Notes: generated by a model from the sequence alone, not told the origin. 64,000 nucleotides of DNA from Roseibium sediminicola (GCF_023156505.1 NZ_JALNMJ010000006.1:1-64000); one strand, 5' to 3'. Counted from the stretch's first letter, positions 34,703 through 43,387 are shown. A program made the numbers and translations.

Positions 34703-35395
34703 ATGGCGACCGCAAAGACCAAACAGAAGATTCTCGAGACCTTTCTGGATCTGCTCGCCGAGCACCCTTACGAGGACGTGTCCCTGCCGCTGATTGCGGA
34801 GCGGGCGAAGGTGAAGCTGTCCGACATGCGCAGTGCCTACAGCTCGAAACTGAAGCTGGTGGCGGCCTTTCTCGAACAGATCGACACGACTGTATTGGAC
34901 GAGCGCGACGAAGAGATGGGCGACCAGCCGCCGCGCGATCGCCTGTTCGACATCCTGATGAGCCGCATCGACGCGCTGGCCGCGCGGAAGGACGCGGTGC
35001 GAGCGCTGCATCAGGCGGCCGGATCGGACCCGGCCCTTGCGCTCGATCTGAACAGCCTGGAAGTGCGCTCCCAGAAATGGATGCTGATTGCCGCCGGGAT
35101 CGATGTGTCCGGCGTCAAGGCAACGATTGTTGCCCAGGGCCTTGCCATTGCCTTCGGCCGGGTTGTCGGCACCTGGCTCGACGAGGACGACGAAGGCATG
35201 CCGCGCACCATGGCCAAGCTCGACAAGGAGCTGGACAAGGGTTCTGATTTCATGAAGCGCCTCAAAGGCGTAGAAGGAATCGCCAAAGGTGTGCGCTCGT
35301 TCCTGAAAAAGGCCACCAGTGGCCGCAAGCGCTGGAAAGAGCGGGACCGGGAGACGGAAGCCGGTTATGACGAGGAAGCGCCCGCGGGTGCGTGA
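34703..35395 (+). CDS. TetR-fold protein with COQ9-like C-terminal part
   Basis: A 230-residue protein. Residues about 5-60 form a TetR-type helix-turn-helix (KQKILETFLDLLAEHPYEDVSLPLIAERAKVKLSDMRSAYSSKLKLV). The C-terminal half has GRVVGTWLDEDDEGMPRTMAKLDKELDK, which resembles the WLDD...TWxFLDRR stretch of COQ9 proteins, followed by a basic, disordered tail. It could be a regulator or a lipid-binding protein of the COQ9 type; ubiK lies 2 kb upstream. GGAGGG stands before the ATG. It follows proC by 94 bp. Confidence 0.72.
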   Translation: MATAKTKQKILETFLDLLAEHPYEDVSLPLIAERAKVKLSDMRSAYSSKLKLVAAFLEQIDTTVLDERDEEMGDQPPRDRLFDILMSRIDALAARKDAVRALHQAAGSDPALALDLNSLEVRSQKWMLIAAGIDVSGVKATIVAQGLAIAFGRVVGTWLDEDDEGMPRTMAKLDKELDKGSDFMKRLKGVEGIAKGVRSFLKKATSGRKRWKERDRETEAGYDEEAPAGA

Positions 35396-35497
35396 TTGCC
35401 ACACCTGAGCGTTGAAACTCTTCCTGAAAACCGACCAGTCTTGCGAAGCGATGGTTGAGCGGCCAAGTTCGCCACGAACAACAAAGGGGTTTCATTC

Positions 35498-35839
35498 GTG
35501 AGCGACCAGATCAGTTTTGACGATTTTCTGAAAGTGGATGTGCGCGTCGGCCGTGTCGTGGAGGCCGAAGACTTTCCCGAGGCACGCAAGCCGGCCTACA
35601 AGATGAAGATCGATTTCGGGCCGGAGATCGGCATCAAGAAAACCTCAGCGCAGATCACAAAGCACTACACGCCCGACACGCTGGTTGGGAAGCTGGTGAT
35701 GGCCGTTGTCAATTTTCCGCCGCGCCAGATCGGACCCGTCATGTCCGAAGTGCTGACACTCGGCGTGCCGGATGAGGACGGCGAAGTGGTGCTGCTGACA
35801 CCGGACAAGACCGTGCCCATCGGCGGTCGACTTTACTAA
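35498..35839 (+). CDS. csaA: tRNA-binding/export-related chaperone CsaA
   Basis: A 113-residue OB-fold protein of the tRNA-binding domain family. The start is VRVGRVVEAEDFPEARKPAYKMKIDFGPEIGIKKTSAQIT, and the end has VLTLGVPDEDGEVVLLTPDKTVPIGGRL, both typical of CsaA, the dimeric secretion-related chaperone first described in Bacillus. The start codon is GTG at 35498, with AAAGGGG 8 bases upstream. It is convergent with the HxlR-type regulator gene (16 bp apart). Confidence 0.92.
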   Translation: MSDQISFDDFLKVDVRVGRVVEAEDFPEARKPAYKMKIDFGPEIGIKKTSAQITKHYTPDTLVGKLVMAVVNFPPRQIGPVMSEVLTLGVPDEDGEVVLLTPDKTVPIGGRLY

Positions 35840-35855
35840 GCGGCGTTTGCCCTTC

Positions 35856-36392
35856 TCAGAAGAAGAGGCCGACCGCCCGGGTGATGTCCTGTCCCGTGTT
35901 CACCGCATGATAGGTCGGGAAGGGCGCGCGACCCGAGACATCGATGTCGCGCCTGAGCCAGTCCCGATCTTCCAGAAGACCCAGTGATTTGGACAGGGCC
36001 CGATCGGTGATCGAGCCCAGTCCGGTCTTGATCTCCGAAAACCGCTTCGGGGATTCGGTGACCGCCAGGATCGGCACTGTCCAACTCCGTTTGACAATTG
36101 TGAAACCGTCGTCATCGGGTGCAGCCTCCAGAACCCGATAAGCCATCGCGGCGGCTTCCACGCCCTTGGCGGTCAGCCGGAATTCCGGCCGGAGGGGATG
36201 GCCGTGCCCCGGGTTCTTTTCCAGCAATCCCAGTTGAATGAGATGAGCGAGGCTCGCGGCAAAGGCGCTACGGGTGGCGCTGGTCTTGGCGATCAGAGGT
36301 GCTTGGCGGCCCGGTACACCGGAATGCAGGAGCGCCAGAATTTTCAGGCACCAGGCTTTGGATGTGAGGTTGACAAGCAGCGCGATATCCAT
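35856..36392 (-). CDS. Tandem winged-helix regulator with HxlR-type C-terminal domain
   Basis: The 178-residue protein has two DNA-binding-like domains. Residues 1-75 look like a winged helix (SKAWCLKILALLHSGVPG... LAHLIQLGLLEKNPG). Residues about 100-170 match HxlR: RSWTVPILAVTESPKRFSEIKTGLGSITDRALSKSLGLLEDRDWL. HxlR proteins respond to aldehydes, thiols or other small electrophiles. It is divergent from a glyoxalase-fold gene with 40 bp between them, and a dyad sits there, so it probably controls that gene and itself. Confidence 0.78.
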   Translation of the reverse strand: MDIALLVNLTSKAWCLKILALLHSGVPGRQAPLIAKTSATRSAFAASLAHLIQLGLLEKNPGHGHPLRPEFRLTAKGVEAAAMAYRVLEAAPDDDGFTIVKRSWTVPILAVTESPKRFSEIKTGLGSITDRALSKSLGLLEDRDWLRRDIDVSGRAPFPTYHAVNTGQDITRAVGLFF

Positions 36393-36396
36393 AAAT

Positions 36397-36409
36397 TATA
36401 GTTACTATA
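36397..36409. promoter_or_regulatory. Dyad TATAGTTACTATA in the HxlR/VOC intergenic space
   Basis: Perfect 6-bp arms around one central base lie 5 bp before the regulator ATG and 24 bp before the VOC gene. A good -10 hexamer for the rightward promoter (TATACT, 36406-36411) overlaps its right arm. This is where an HxlR dimer would be expected to bind. Confidence 0.55.
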
Positions 36410-36432
36410 CTTTAGCTACATGAGGAAGTGTG

Positions 36433-36804
36433 ATGGCTGTCGTTTCTTTGGATAATACAATCACTTTGGCTCTTTCCGTGCGGGACAGGCATGCCAGCGC
36501 AAAATGGTATGAAGACAACCTCGGGTTCAAGCTGCTCTATCATTTCGACGACGCCGGCTGGAGCGAATTGCGGACCAAGACCGAGGGGGTGACCCTGGGG
36601 TTGGGAGAGCAGGCGGAGCCGTCGCCTGGCAACACGGTGCCCGTGTTCGGCGTGGCGGACATCGCGGCTGCCCGGGCGGCACTGGAAAATGTCCATGTGA
36701 AATTTGACGGGGAGACCGAAACCATCGAAGGCATGGTCAGCACCGCGACCTTCTACGACCCGGATGGAAATGCCCTGATGCTGGCGCAGGACCTGTCAAA
36801 ATAG
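36433..36804 (+). CDS. Glyoxalase/bleomycin-resistance (VOC) family protein
   Basis: A 123-residue vicinal-oxygen-chelate protein: ITLALSVRDRHASAKWYEDNLGFKLLYHF at the start, VTLGLGEQ in the middle, and TATFYDPDGNALMLAQDL at the end, with Glu/Asp positions of the metal-binding fold. VOC members isomerise, cleave or sequester small molecules; the substrate is open. The ATG at 36433 has GAGGAA five bases upstream. The divergent HxlR-type regulator suggests induction by a reactive compound. Confidence 0.8.
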   Translation: MAVVSLDNTITLALSVRDRHASAKWYEDNLGFKLLYHFDDAGWSELRTKTEGVTLGLGEQAEPSPGNTVPVFGVADIAAARAALENVHVKFDGETETIEGMVSTATFYDPDGNALMLAQDLSK

Positions 36805-36878
36805 ACAGTCAGTTCGACAAAGCGTGATTTTGTTTTGTCTGGCGAGCGGCGATACTTTTATCGGTGAGGAGCACGCCG

Positions 36879-37622
36879 ATGAAACATGCAATGCCGGTCG
36901 ACGTCCGGAGAAACGGAAATCCTGTCAGAAGGCCACTTGCCGGACGCCTGTTGGTGGTGGTGATGATGGTTCTTCTGACCGCGCTTCCCGCCCGCGCCTG
37001 TTCACTGGCCCTCGTGATAGCCGTCGATGTTTCGGCGAGCATCACCCAGTCTGAATACGAGTTTCAGCAAAGAGGCATTGCCGGAGCGCTCCGCGATCCC
37101 TCGGTGATCGAGGCAATTGAAACCGTCGGCGGCATCTGGCTGCACAGTTTCGAATGGAGCGGCCGCTACCAGCAAAAGACTTTGCTGGATTGGCGGTTCC
37201 TGTCCGACGCGGCAGAGATCCATGCGGTGGCCGACGAAATTCTGAAAAACACCCGGGACAGCCGGGAATTTCTGACAGCGCTCGGCCCGGCTCTGGTCCA
37301 TGCGCGCGGCGTGCTCAAGGCGGCGCCTCAGAATTGCGCCCGGCAGGTGATCGACGTGTCGGCTGACGGCATCAACAACGAGGGCGAAGAGCCGCGCTTC
37401 ATCTACGCCGCCCTGGATTTCTCCGATGTCACCGTCAATGCGCTGGTGATCCGCAAGGAGGACCAGACGCTGACCTACTTTGCCAACAAGGTGATCCATG
37501 GGCCGGGTGCCTTCATCCAGGCGACCAACCGCTATGAGGACTATACCGAAGCGATGATCCGCAAGTTATTGCGTGAGATCCTCGGTCTTGGCTATGCCGG
37601 CTCGCTCAGGGAACCACTCTAG
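36879..37622 (+). CDS. DUF1194 protein with von Willebrand A-like domain, exported
   Basis: A 247-residue protein with a signal peptide (RRPLAGRLLVVVMMVLLTALPARA, cut before CS). The mature part begins CSLALVIAVDVSASITQSEYEFQQRGIAGAL, where DVSAS is a MIDAS metal site of vWA domains. RQVIDVSADGINNEGEEP carries a second conserved loop. Such DUF1194 proteins are periplasmic and of unknown function. GAGGAG precedes the ATG at 36879; a GTG five codons earlier is less likely. Its last 4 bp overlap the end of the histidine kinase gene on the other strand. Confidence 0.85.
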   Translation: MKHAMPVDVRRNGNPVRRPLAGRLLVVVMMVLLTALPARACSLALVIAVDVSASITQSEYEFQQRGIAGALRDPSVIEAIETVGGIWLHSFEWSGRYQQKTLLDWRFLSDAAEIHAVADEILKNTRDSREFLTALGPALVHARGVLKAAPQNCARQVIDVSADGINNEGEEPRFIYAALDFSDVTVNALVIRKEDQTLTYFANKVIHGPGAFIQATNRYEDYTEAMIRKLLREILGLGYAGSLREPL

Positions 37623-39055
37623 GCCGGGATCCGGATGCGGGCTCTGAGACCACCAAGCGGGCTGTCTTCCAGGTAGAGATCGCCGCCATGGCCCCGGGCA
37701 ATGTCGCGGGCAATGGCAAGACCAAGGCCGCTGCCGGACTCGTCCATGTTGCGAGCGAGATCCAGCCGGTGGAAGGCCTGGAAGGCGATCTCGCGCTGGT
37801 CTTCGGGGATGCCAGGACCGTCATCGTCGACCGTGATCACCAGCCAGCCTTTTTCGAGGCGGCCGGCCACCTCGACCCGATTGCCGTATTTGCAGCCATT
37901 GGTGGCCAGATTGGACAGGCAGCGTTTCATCGACAGCCGCTTCAGTTCGAGGTCCGGCGGCCCCTCATATTGGGCTTTGAGATCATGGCCCGAAATTTCG
38001 GCTTCTTCCTCAAGCTCTTCAAAGAGCAAGGCCATATCCGTCTGCTGGATGTCCTCGTCGACATCGCCGCTGGCAAAGGCGAGATAGTCCTCCAGCATGT
38101 TGCTCATCTCGTCGACATCCTTGCGCATGGCTTCGCATTCCGGCGAGCCTCCGAGAAAGGTGAGCTGCAGCCTGAGGCGGGTCAGGATGGTCCTGAGGTC
38201 ATGGCTGACACCGGCAAGCATGGTGGTGCGCTGCTCGATCTGGCGCTCGATGCGCCGGCGCATGTCGATGAAGGCGAGGCTCGCACGGCGGACCTCGCGG
38301 GCGCCGCTGGCGCGGAAATGCTCCTCAGGGCGGCCTTTGCCGAAGGCTTCGGCAGCATCGGCGAGGCGGATGATCGGCCGGATCTGATTGCGCAGGAACA
38401 AGAGCGCGATGATCACCAGCACCAGGGACGTGGAGAACATCCAGACCAGGAAGATATGCGAATTGGAGGCATAAGTCTGGCTGCGTCTTGTGAAGATCCG
38501 CAGGATGGAATCTTCCAGCTGGATGCGGATTTCGACGAAACGGGACCGGCCCACCGTGTCGATCCAGAACGGCTTGCCGATCTTCTGGCTGATGGCCTTG
38601 CTCAATTCCTGGTCAATGACGTCGAAAAACGGCTTGGGCGCTGGCTGCGGCAGCGGTTCGAGCGGCGTGATCGTGATGGACATGCCGAGCGCCCGGGAGG
38701 CCAGCTCCTCGGCATGGCTGTATTCCGGGTCGTGCGGATAGTTTTCCAGGACATAGACCACGGCGGCGATTTCACGCACGACGGCTTCCGACATGCGCTG
38801 CGACACCAGCTGGTAGTGACGCTCCATGAACACGAACACCAGCACCGACTGCAAGATGACGATCGGGGTGACGATGATCAGGAAAGTTCGGGTGAAGAGG
38901 CCTTTCGGCATGACCCGGTACATGAACCGGGACACGACCTTGTAGATGCTTAGGAAAGGTCGAAGGGGCATGATGAACAGCTTCCACCGCTCCGCGAGCG
39001 CGAGCCGGTCCAGAAAGGCTTCGACACGTGCCAGGCGGGGGAAGATCAGTCGCAT
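37619..39055 (-). CDS. EnvZ-type sensor histidine kinase
   Basis: The 478-residue kinase has two membrane segments (about residues 55-78 and 200-222) flanking a 120-residue periplasmic sensor, then HAMP (NQIRPIIRLADAAEAFGKG), a dimerisation/phosphoacceptor helix with His285 in AGVSHDLRTILTRLRLQL, and the ATPase part (LATNGCKYGN, VDDDGPGIPEDQ, GSGLGLAIARDIARGHGG). It overlaps the response regulator gene by 10 bp and is its cognate kinase. This pair with an adjacent MarR gene and ilvE is a conserved alphaproteobacterial arrangement. Confidence 0.9.
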   Translation of the reverse strand: MRLIFPRLARVEAFLDRLALAERWKLFIMPLRPFLSIYKVVSRFMYRVMPKGLFTRTFLIIVTPIVILQSVLVFVFMERHYQLVSQRMSEAVVREIAAVVYVLENYPHDPEYSHAEELASRALGMSITITPLEPLPQPAPKPFFDVIDQELSKAISQKIGKPFWIDTVGRSRFVEIRIQLEDSILRIFTRRSQTYASNSHIFLVWMFSTSLVLVIIALLFLRNQIRPIIRLADAAEAFGKGRPEEHFRASGAREVRRASLAFIDMRRRIERQIEQRTTMLAGVSHDLRTILTRLRLQLTFLGGSPECEAMRKDVDEMSNMLEDYLAFASGDVDEDIQQTDMALLFEELEEEAEISGHDLKAQYEGPPDLELKRLSMKRCLSNLATNGCKYGNRVEVAGRLEKGWLVITVDDDGPGIPEDQREIAFQAFHRLDLARNMDESGSGLGLAIARDIARGHGGDLYLEDSPLGGLRARIRIPA

Positions 39056-39744
39056 GCGAGCCTGTAGCCGATGCCGCGCACGGTCTGCAGATAGATCGGA
39101 TTGCCGGGATCGGTCTCGATCTTGCGCCGGAGCCGGTTGATCTGGACATCCACGGTGCGTTCGCCAAGGCCGCTGTCGTCGCCGACGATCTTGTGGCGCG
39201 GAACGGTGGCACCCGGCTGTTCGGCGAAGATCGACAGGATCTGTTTTTCCCGGTCCGTGAGCCGGACCATGCTGTCGCCGTTCTTGAGTTCGCCCCGGCT
39301 GGAGTTGAAGGAGAACGGACCGAAGCGGATTTCCTCGCTGGCGACTACGGGCTGGTGATTGCCCCGGCGCAATATGGCGGCGATGCGCAGCATCAATTCC
39401 CGCGGTTCGAACGGTTTCGACAGGTAATCGTCGACACCGGCCTCAAGACCGGCAATCCGGTCCGGGGCCTCGGAGCGGGCGGTGAGCATCAGGATCGGCA
39501 CTTCGGAGTCCTTGCGGAGCGCGGCGGCCAGCTGCAGGCCGGTTTCGCCCGGCATCATCACGTCGAGAATGATCAGGTCGAATTCCAGGCCGGCGAGGCA
39601 TCTGCGGGCGTCGGCCGCATTGGCGGCCGTGGTGACCCGGTAGCCGTTGTCCTTCAGGAGCCTGGACAGGAGATCCCTGATCCGCTTGTCGTCGTCCACC
39701 AGGAGAATGTGGTTGGCGTTGTCGTCAGGCACCTGGTCGTTCAT
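39046..39744 (-). CDS. OmpR-family response regulator (PetR-like)
   Basis: A 232-residue regulator. The receiver domain has the acid pair LLVDDDKRIR, the phosphorylation site Asp61 in LIILDVMMPGETGL, and Lys in YLSKPFEPRELM. The OmpR winged helix occupies residues 135-232 (VRLTDREKQILSIFAEQPG... VDVQINRLRRKIE... VRGIGYRL). It sits between a MarR gene and its kinase, as do PetP and PetR of Rhodobacter capsulatus, which affect expression of the cytochrome bc1 genes. Targets here are unknown. Confidence 0.9.
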   Translation of the reverse strand: MNDQVPDDNANHILLVDDDKRIRDLLSRLLKDNGYRVTTAANAADARRCLAGLEFDLIILDVMMPGETGLQLAAALRKDSEVPILMLTARSEAPDRIAGLEAGVDDYLSKPFEPRELMLRIAAILRRGNHQPVVASEEIRFGPFSFNSSRGELKNGDSMVRLTDREKQILSIFAEQPGATVPRHKIVGDDSGLGERTVDVQINRLRRKIETDPGNPIYLQTVRGIGYRLACD

Positions 39745-39777
39745 GCGTCACTATCGTCCTTGTCGGGCCACGCTGCC

Positions 39778-40335
39778 TCAGTCCTTCAGGTCGAAGGAAC
39801 TGCGGACCAGCTGCAGGATCTCCGGCCGCATCTCCGGATCAATCATTTGCAGCAGGAACTTGCGGATAATCTCGTCACTGCCATCAGGCAACCCAATTAG
39901 GGCGCGTTCAAGGCGTTTTTGCTGCAGTTTGGCCAAATCCTCGGCCAGCGCATGACCGCGTTCCGTGGTGTAGAGCAGACGCTGGCGCCGGTCATGATGA
40001 CCTTCGCGCTGTTCGATGATGCCGGCATCCACCAGCTGCTTCAGCACCCGGCCGAGGCTCTGCTTCGTGATACGCAGGATCCCGAGGAGGTCCGTGACCA
40101 TGATCCCGGGATTTCGCTCCACGAAATGCAGCACCCGGTGATGCGCCCGGCCGAATTCATATTCGGCCAGAACGTCGTCCGGATCGCCGGTGAAGTCGCG
40201 ATAGGCAAAAAACAGGAGCTCAATCAGATCGTAGGGCAGGAGGTGTTCCAGGTCCGTCACCGATCGCCCCGCTCCGGTCGTGCCTTCATCCCGGGTCAGG
40301 GGAGAAAGGGCTGATTTGAAATTTACGTCAGTCAT
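39778..40335 (-). CDS. MarR-family regulator (PetP-like)
   Basis: A 185-residue winged-helix protein. The DNA-binding part is HHRVLHFVERNPGIMVTDLLGILRITKQSLGRVLKQLVDAGIIEQREGHHDRRQRLLYTTERG, standard for MarR, including the Asp-Arg-Arg wing. It is the first gene of a minus-strand string with the response regulator (33 bp) and kinase. The position next to ilvE matches PetP-type regulators. GTCATATTGAC at 40331-40341 overlaps its start codon and could be autoregulatory. The intergenic region to ilvE (40336-40578) otherwise shows nothing clear. Confidence 0.85.
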   Translation of the reverse strand: MTDVNFKSALSPLTRDEGTTGAGRSVTDLEHLLPYDLIELLFFAYRDFTGDPDDVLAEYEFGRAHHRVLHFVERNPGIMVTDLLGILRITKQSLGRVLKQLVDAGIIEQREGHHDRRQRLLYTTERGHALAEDLAKLQQKRLERALIGLPDGSDEIIRKFLLQMIDPEMRPEILQLVRSSFDLKD

Positions 40336-40578
40336 ATTGACTTAATTCTGGTCGATTGTTACTTCTAGCCGGTCGCGCACGAAATGATCGGTCTTTTAGG
40401 TGCATTTTCACGCATCAGATGATAAACGAATCCGATCATGATCGTCGCGGCTATCAGGATACCGATAGTTGGCGTGCTGTGCAAAAAATACAGCGGTGAA
40501 AACGGCGCAAGTCTTTGGCGTCATTTGCCTCTGTTGATCTGAAAACAACAAGCGCTCAAGGAGCGCGGGAGATGAAAA

Positions 40579-41481
40579 ATGGCTGGAACGCCTTTTGACC
40601 AGCTCAGTGGTGATATCTGGTACGACGGCACGTTCGTGCCCTGGTCGGAAGCGAAACTGCATGTCCTGAGCCATGGACTGCATTACGGCAGCAGCGTGTT
40701 CGAAGGCGAACGGGCCTATGGCGGCCGCATTTTCAAGTCCGAGGAGCACACGGAACGCCTGCTGGCGTCCGGACGCATGCTCGGATTCGAGATCCCCTGG
40801 ACGGCGGAACAGATCAACGCGGCCAAGGAAGAAACCCTGGCGCGTATGAACCTGACCGATGCCTATATTCGCCCCGTGGCGTGGCGCGGCAGTGAGATGA
40901 TGGGCATCTCGGCGCAGAAAAACACCATTCACCTGGCGATCGCTGCCTGGGAATGGCCGAGCTATTTCAAGCCGGAAGAGCGGCTGAAGGGCATTCGCCT
41001 GGATCTTGCGGAGTATCGCCGTCCGGATCCGCAGACGGCGCCCTACAAAGCCAAGGCTGCCGGCCTCTACATGATCTGCACCATTTCCAAACATGCCGCA
41101 GAATCCAAGGGCTATACCGACGCCCTGATGCTAGACTGGCGCGGCCAGGTGGCCGAAGCCACCGGCGCGAACGTGTTTTTCATCAAGGACGGCAAGATCC
41201 ATACACCGACCCCGGACTGTTTCCTGGACGGCATCACCCGCCGTACGGTGATCGGTCTTGCCCGCGACCGCGGTATCGAGGTGGTCGAGCGGGTGATCCT
41301 GCCGGAAGAGCTGGGCGGGTTCGAGCAGTGCTTCGTCACGGGCACGGCGGCGGAAGTGACCCCGGTCTCGGAGATCGCCGGCAACACCTTCGAGGTCGGC
41401 GACATCATCAAGACGCTGATGGAAGATTATGACGCTGCCGTTCGCCCGAACGCACCGGCGTTGCAGGCGGCTGCGGGCTAA
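40579..41481 (+). CDS. ilvE: Branched-chain amino acid aminotransferase
   Basis: A 300-residue PLP-dependent class IV aminotransferase for leucine, isoleucine and valine. The PLP lysine is probably Lys159 in APYKAKAAGLYM. Other conserved parts are LSHGLHYGSSVFEGERAY, IRPVAWRG, and CFLDGITRRTVIGLARDRGIEVVERVI, with the phosphate-binding TGTAAEVTPVSEI near the C terminus. The gene is monocistronic, with its own terminator, and divergent from the MarR/two-component string. Confidence 0.92.
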   Translation: MAGTPFDQLSGDIWYDGTFVPWSEAKLHVLSHGLHYGSSVFEGERAYGGRIFKSEEHTERLLASGRMLGFEIPWTAEQINAAKEETLARMNLTDAYIRPVAWRGSEMMGISAQKNTIHLAIAAWEWPSYFKPEERLKGIRLDLAEYRRPDPQTAPYKAKAAGLYMICTISKHAAESKGYTDALMLDWRGQVAEATGANVFFIKDGKIHTPTPDCFLDGITRRTVIGLARDRGIEVVERVILPEELGGFEQCFVTGTAAEVTPVSEIAGNTFEVGDIIKTLMEDYDAAVRPNAPALQAAAG

Positions 41482-41503
41482 GCGGGCCGTCATTGTTGCG
41501 AAA

Positions 41504-41527
41504 AGGCGGGCTTCGGCCCGTCTTTTT
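41504..41527 (+). terminator. Intrinsic terminator of ilvE
   Basis: GGCGGGC and GCCCGTC pair around TTCG, a stable tetraloop, followed by TTTTTG. It stands 22 bp after the ilvE stop codon. Confidence 0.92.
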
Positions 41528-41551
41528 GTTTCCAGAAACACTCTCCAAATT

Positions 41552-41680
41552 CGTCATCCCGGCCAAGCGCAGCGCGCGCCGGGACCGGCGAGCCAATGTC
41601 ATTTGCCATCGAGCACGTTTCCGTCGACACGCCTCGGCTCTCCGGTCCCGGGTCTTCGCTGCGCTGCGCCCGGGATGACG
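41552..41680. repeat. Intergenic palindromic repeat, family B, copy 3
   Basis: Outer arms CGTCATCCCGGCCAAGCG and CTGCGCCCGGGATGACG match copy 2 (26608-26736); the central 50 bases differ. It lies between convergent ilvE and the TetR gene. Confidence 0.82.
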
Positions 41681-41702
41681 AAATCGGGGTTGGTGAGCAG
41701 TA

Positions 41703-42248
41703 TCAGGCCGCGGAACTGGCTGGTGCCTGTGCCTCTTGCCGCAGCGCCTGGCCAAGCCTGCCCGCGGACGTGACTGCCTTGGCACCATGCAGCGGCCAGG
41801 TCTGGGTGAGGCCTTCCAGGATGAGCATCAGTTCCACCTCCCTGCCAGGCAGGGCGGCTGCCTTGACAGCCAGCCGCGCCACTTCACCCTTGTGCACCTG
41901 AAGCAGCTCAATCAACCGCGTGTCCCGAGGGGCGGAGGCGACAGCGGCGTGGAACAGGCAGCTGCGGGTGGTTTCCGTGTGCATCCAGTCCCCGACCCGT
42001 TCAAAAATCTTGGTGAGCGCCGCATCCGGATCGGCCGGCAGGCCTGCGAACACCTTGTCAAGGTAGCGCCGATGGCGGTGTTCCAGCGCCGCATAGACCA
42101 TCTCTTCCCGGGAGGGTGCATACTTGTAAAGGGTGCGCAGGCTGACACCGGCCGCTTCGCGCAGGTCGCCGACGCTTGGAGAAGCGAAGCCGTTTTGCGC
42201 AAAGGCCCGCTCCAGCCCGGCCGCTATTTTGGTCTTTGTGTCCGCCAT
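41703..42248 (-). CDS. TetR-family repressor
   Basis: A 181-residue regulator with an N-terminal helix-turn-helix (KIAAGLERAFAQNGFASPSVGDLREAAGVSLRTLYKYAPSREEMVYAALEHRHRRYL) and an all-helical effector domain. It is divergent from an MDR dehydrogenase gene, with 65 bp between the start codons. Two near-identical palindromes lie in that gap, so autoregulation and control of the dehydrogenase are likely. The ligand is unknown; the target gene suggests an electrophile such as a quinone or enone. Confidence 0.88.
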   Translation of the reverse strand: MADTKTKIAAGLERAFAQNGFASPSVGDLREAAGVSLRTLYKYAPSREEMVYAALEHRHRRYLDKVFAGLPADPDAALTKIFERVGDWMHTETTRSCLFHAAVASAPRDTRLIELLQVHKGEVARLAVKAAALPGREVELMLILEGLTQTWPLHGAKAVTSAGRLGQALRQEAQAPASSAA

Positions 42249-42256
42249 GGTTGACT

Positions 42257-42302
42257 ATGTAGAATGATCGTTCTACATGAGCAAGTAGAAAGATCATTCT
42301 AC
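42257..42302. promoter_or_regulatory. Two-site TetR operator
   Basis: GTAGAATGATCGTTCTAC (42259-42276) and GTAGAAAGATCATTCTAC (42285-42302) are both near-perfect 18-bp dyads. Their centres are 26 bp apart. The left site extends to 22 bp (ATG...CAT flanks). Both lie between the divergent start codons of the TetR gene (42248) and the dehydrogenase gene (42314). Confidence 0.88.
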
Positions 42303-42313
42303 ATGAGGCCAAA

Positions 42314-43387
42314 ATGACACTTCCCGAAAGGATGAGCGGCATGGTTCTGACCGGCCATGGCGGGTTGGACAAGCTGGAATGGCGGGACGACCTGCCGGTT
42401 CCGCGGCCTGGCCCTGGCGAGGTTGTGATCAAGGTTGGGGCGGCGGCGGTGAACAACACCGATGTGAACACCCGTACGGGCTGGTATTCCAAGAGCGTGC
42501 GCGGCGACACGGCCTCCGGAGCCGCCGGTTATGAAGGCGATGCGGCAATGATCGGCAGCTGGTCAGGCACGCCGCTCGGGTTTCCCCGGATCCAGGGCGC
42601 GGATTGCTGCGGCGAAATCGTAGCCGTCGGTGAGGGTGTTGCGGGCACGCGGATTGGCGAGCGGGTCCTTGTGCGCACGATGCAATCGAGAACAACCGAT
42701 AGCGGCGGCTTCGAGGTGTGGACTTTCGGTTCCGAGTGCGACGGCGGTTTCGCCGAATACACCAAGATCACCTCCCAGGATGCGATTGCTGTGAATTCTT
42801 CCCTGAGCGATGTCGAGCTCGCGACGTTCCCGTGCGCGTTTTCAACGGCCGAAGGCATGATCCAGCGGGCCGTTGTCGGCGCCGAGCGCGTTCTGATCAC
42901 CGGTGCGTCGGGCGGTGTCGGCTCCGCCGCCATCCAGCTGGCCAGGCGGCGCGGGGCCCATGTGACCGCGGTGACCAGTGCCTCCAAGGCGGCGGACCTG
43001 AAAGCTCTTGGCGCCGATGAAACGCTGGACCGGGACGCAGCGTACCCCGAGCGGAGCTTCGATGTGGTGCTCGACCTGGTCGGCGGGGCGCGTTGGGGCG
43101 ATCTCATCGACGCCCTGGTCGACCGTGGCCGCTATGTGACCTCGGGTGCGATTGCCGGGCCGATCGTCGAGCTCGACCTGCGCACCCTCTATCTGCGCGA
43201 TCTGACGCTTTATGGCAGCACCTATCAGCCGGACAGCATCTTCACGGATCTTGTCGGCTACATCGAGGCGGGCGAGATCCGGCCCGTTGTGTCGGCGACC
43301 TATGCGCTGGAAGAGCTGCGCCAGGCCCAGGAAGCATTTCTGGAAAAGGCCTTTGTCGGTAAGATCGGGATCAGGGTCGGAGGTTGA
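42314..43387 (+). CDS. Medium-chain dehydrogenase/reductase, quinone-oxidoreductase-like
   Basis: A 357-residue MDR protein. The N-terminal catalytic domain has WRDDLPVPRPGPGEVVIKVGAAAVNNTDVNTRTGWY and FPRIQGADCCGEIVAVGEGV. The NADPH-binding domain begins VLITGASGGVGSAAIQLARRRGAHVTAV. The Cys and Glu ligands of zinc alcohol dehydrogenases are not evident, so a zinc-free quinone/enone reductase is more likely. It is under a two-site TetR operator 12-55 bp upstream of the ATG, and is transcribed alone. Confidence 0.82.
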   Translation: MTLPERMSGMVLTGHGGLDKLEWRDDLPVPRPGPGEVVIKVGAAAVNNTDVNTRTGWYSKSVRGDTASGAAGYEGDAAMIGSWSGTPLGFPRIQGADCCGEIVAVGEGVAGTRIGERVLVRTMQSRTTDSGGFEVWTFGSECDGGFAEYTKITSQDAIAVNSSLSDVELATFPCAFSTAEGMIQRAVVGAERVLITGASGGVGSAAIQLARRRGAHVTAVTSASKAADLKALGADETLDRDAAYPERSFDVVLDLVGGARWGDLIDALVDRGRYVTSGAIAGPIVELDLRTLYLRDLTLYGSTYQPDSIFTDLVGYIEAGEIRPVVSATYALEELRQAQEAFLEKAFVGKIGIRVGG

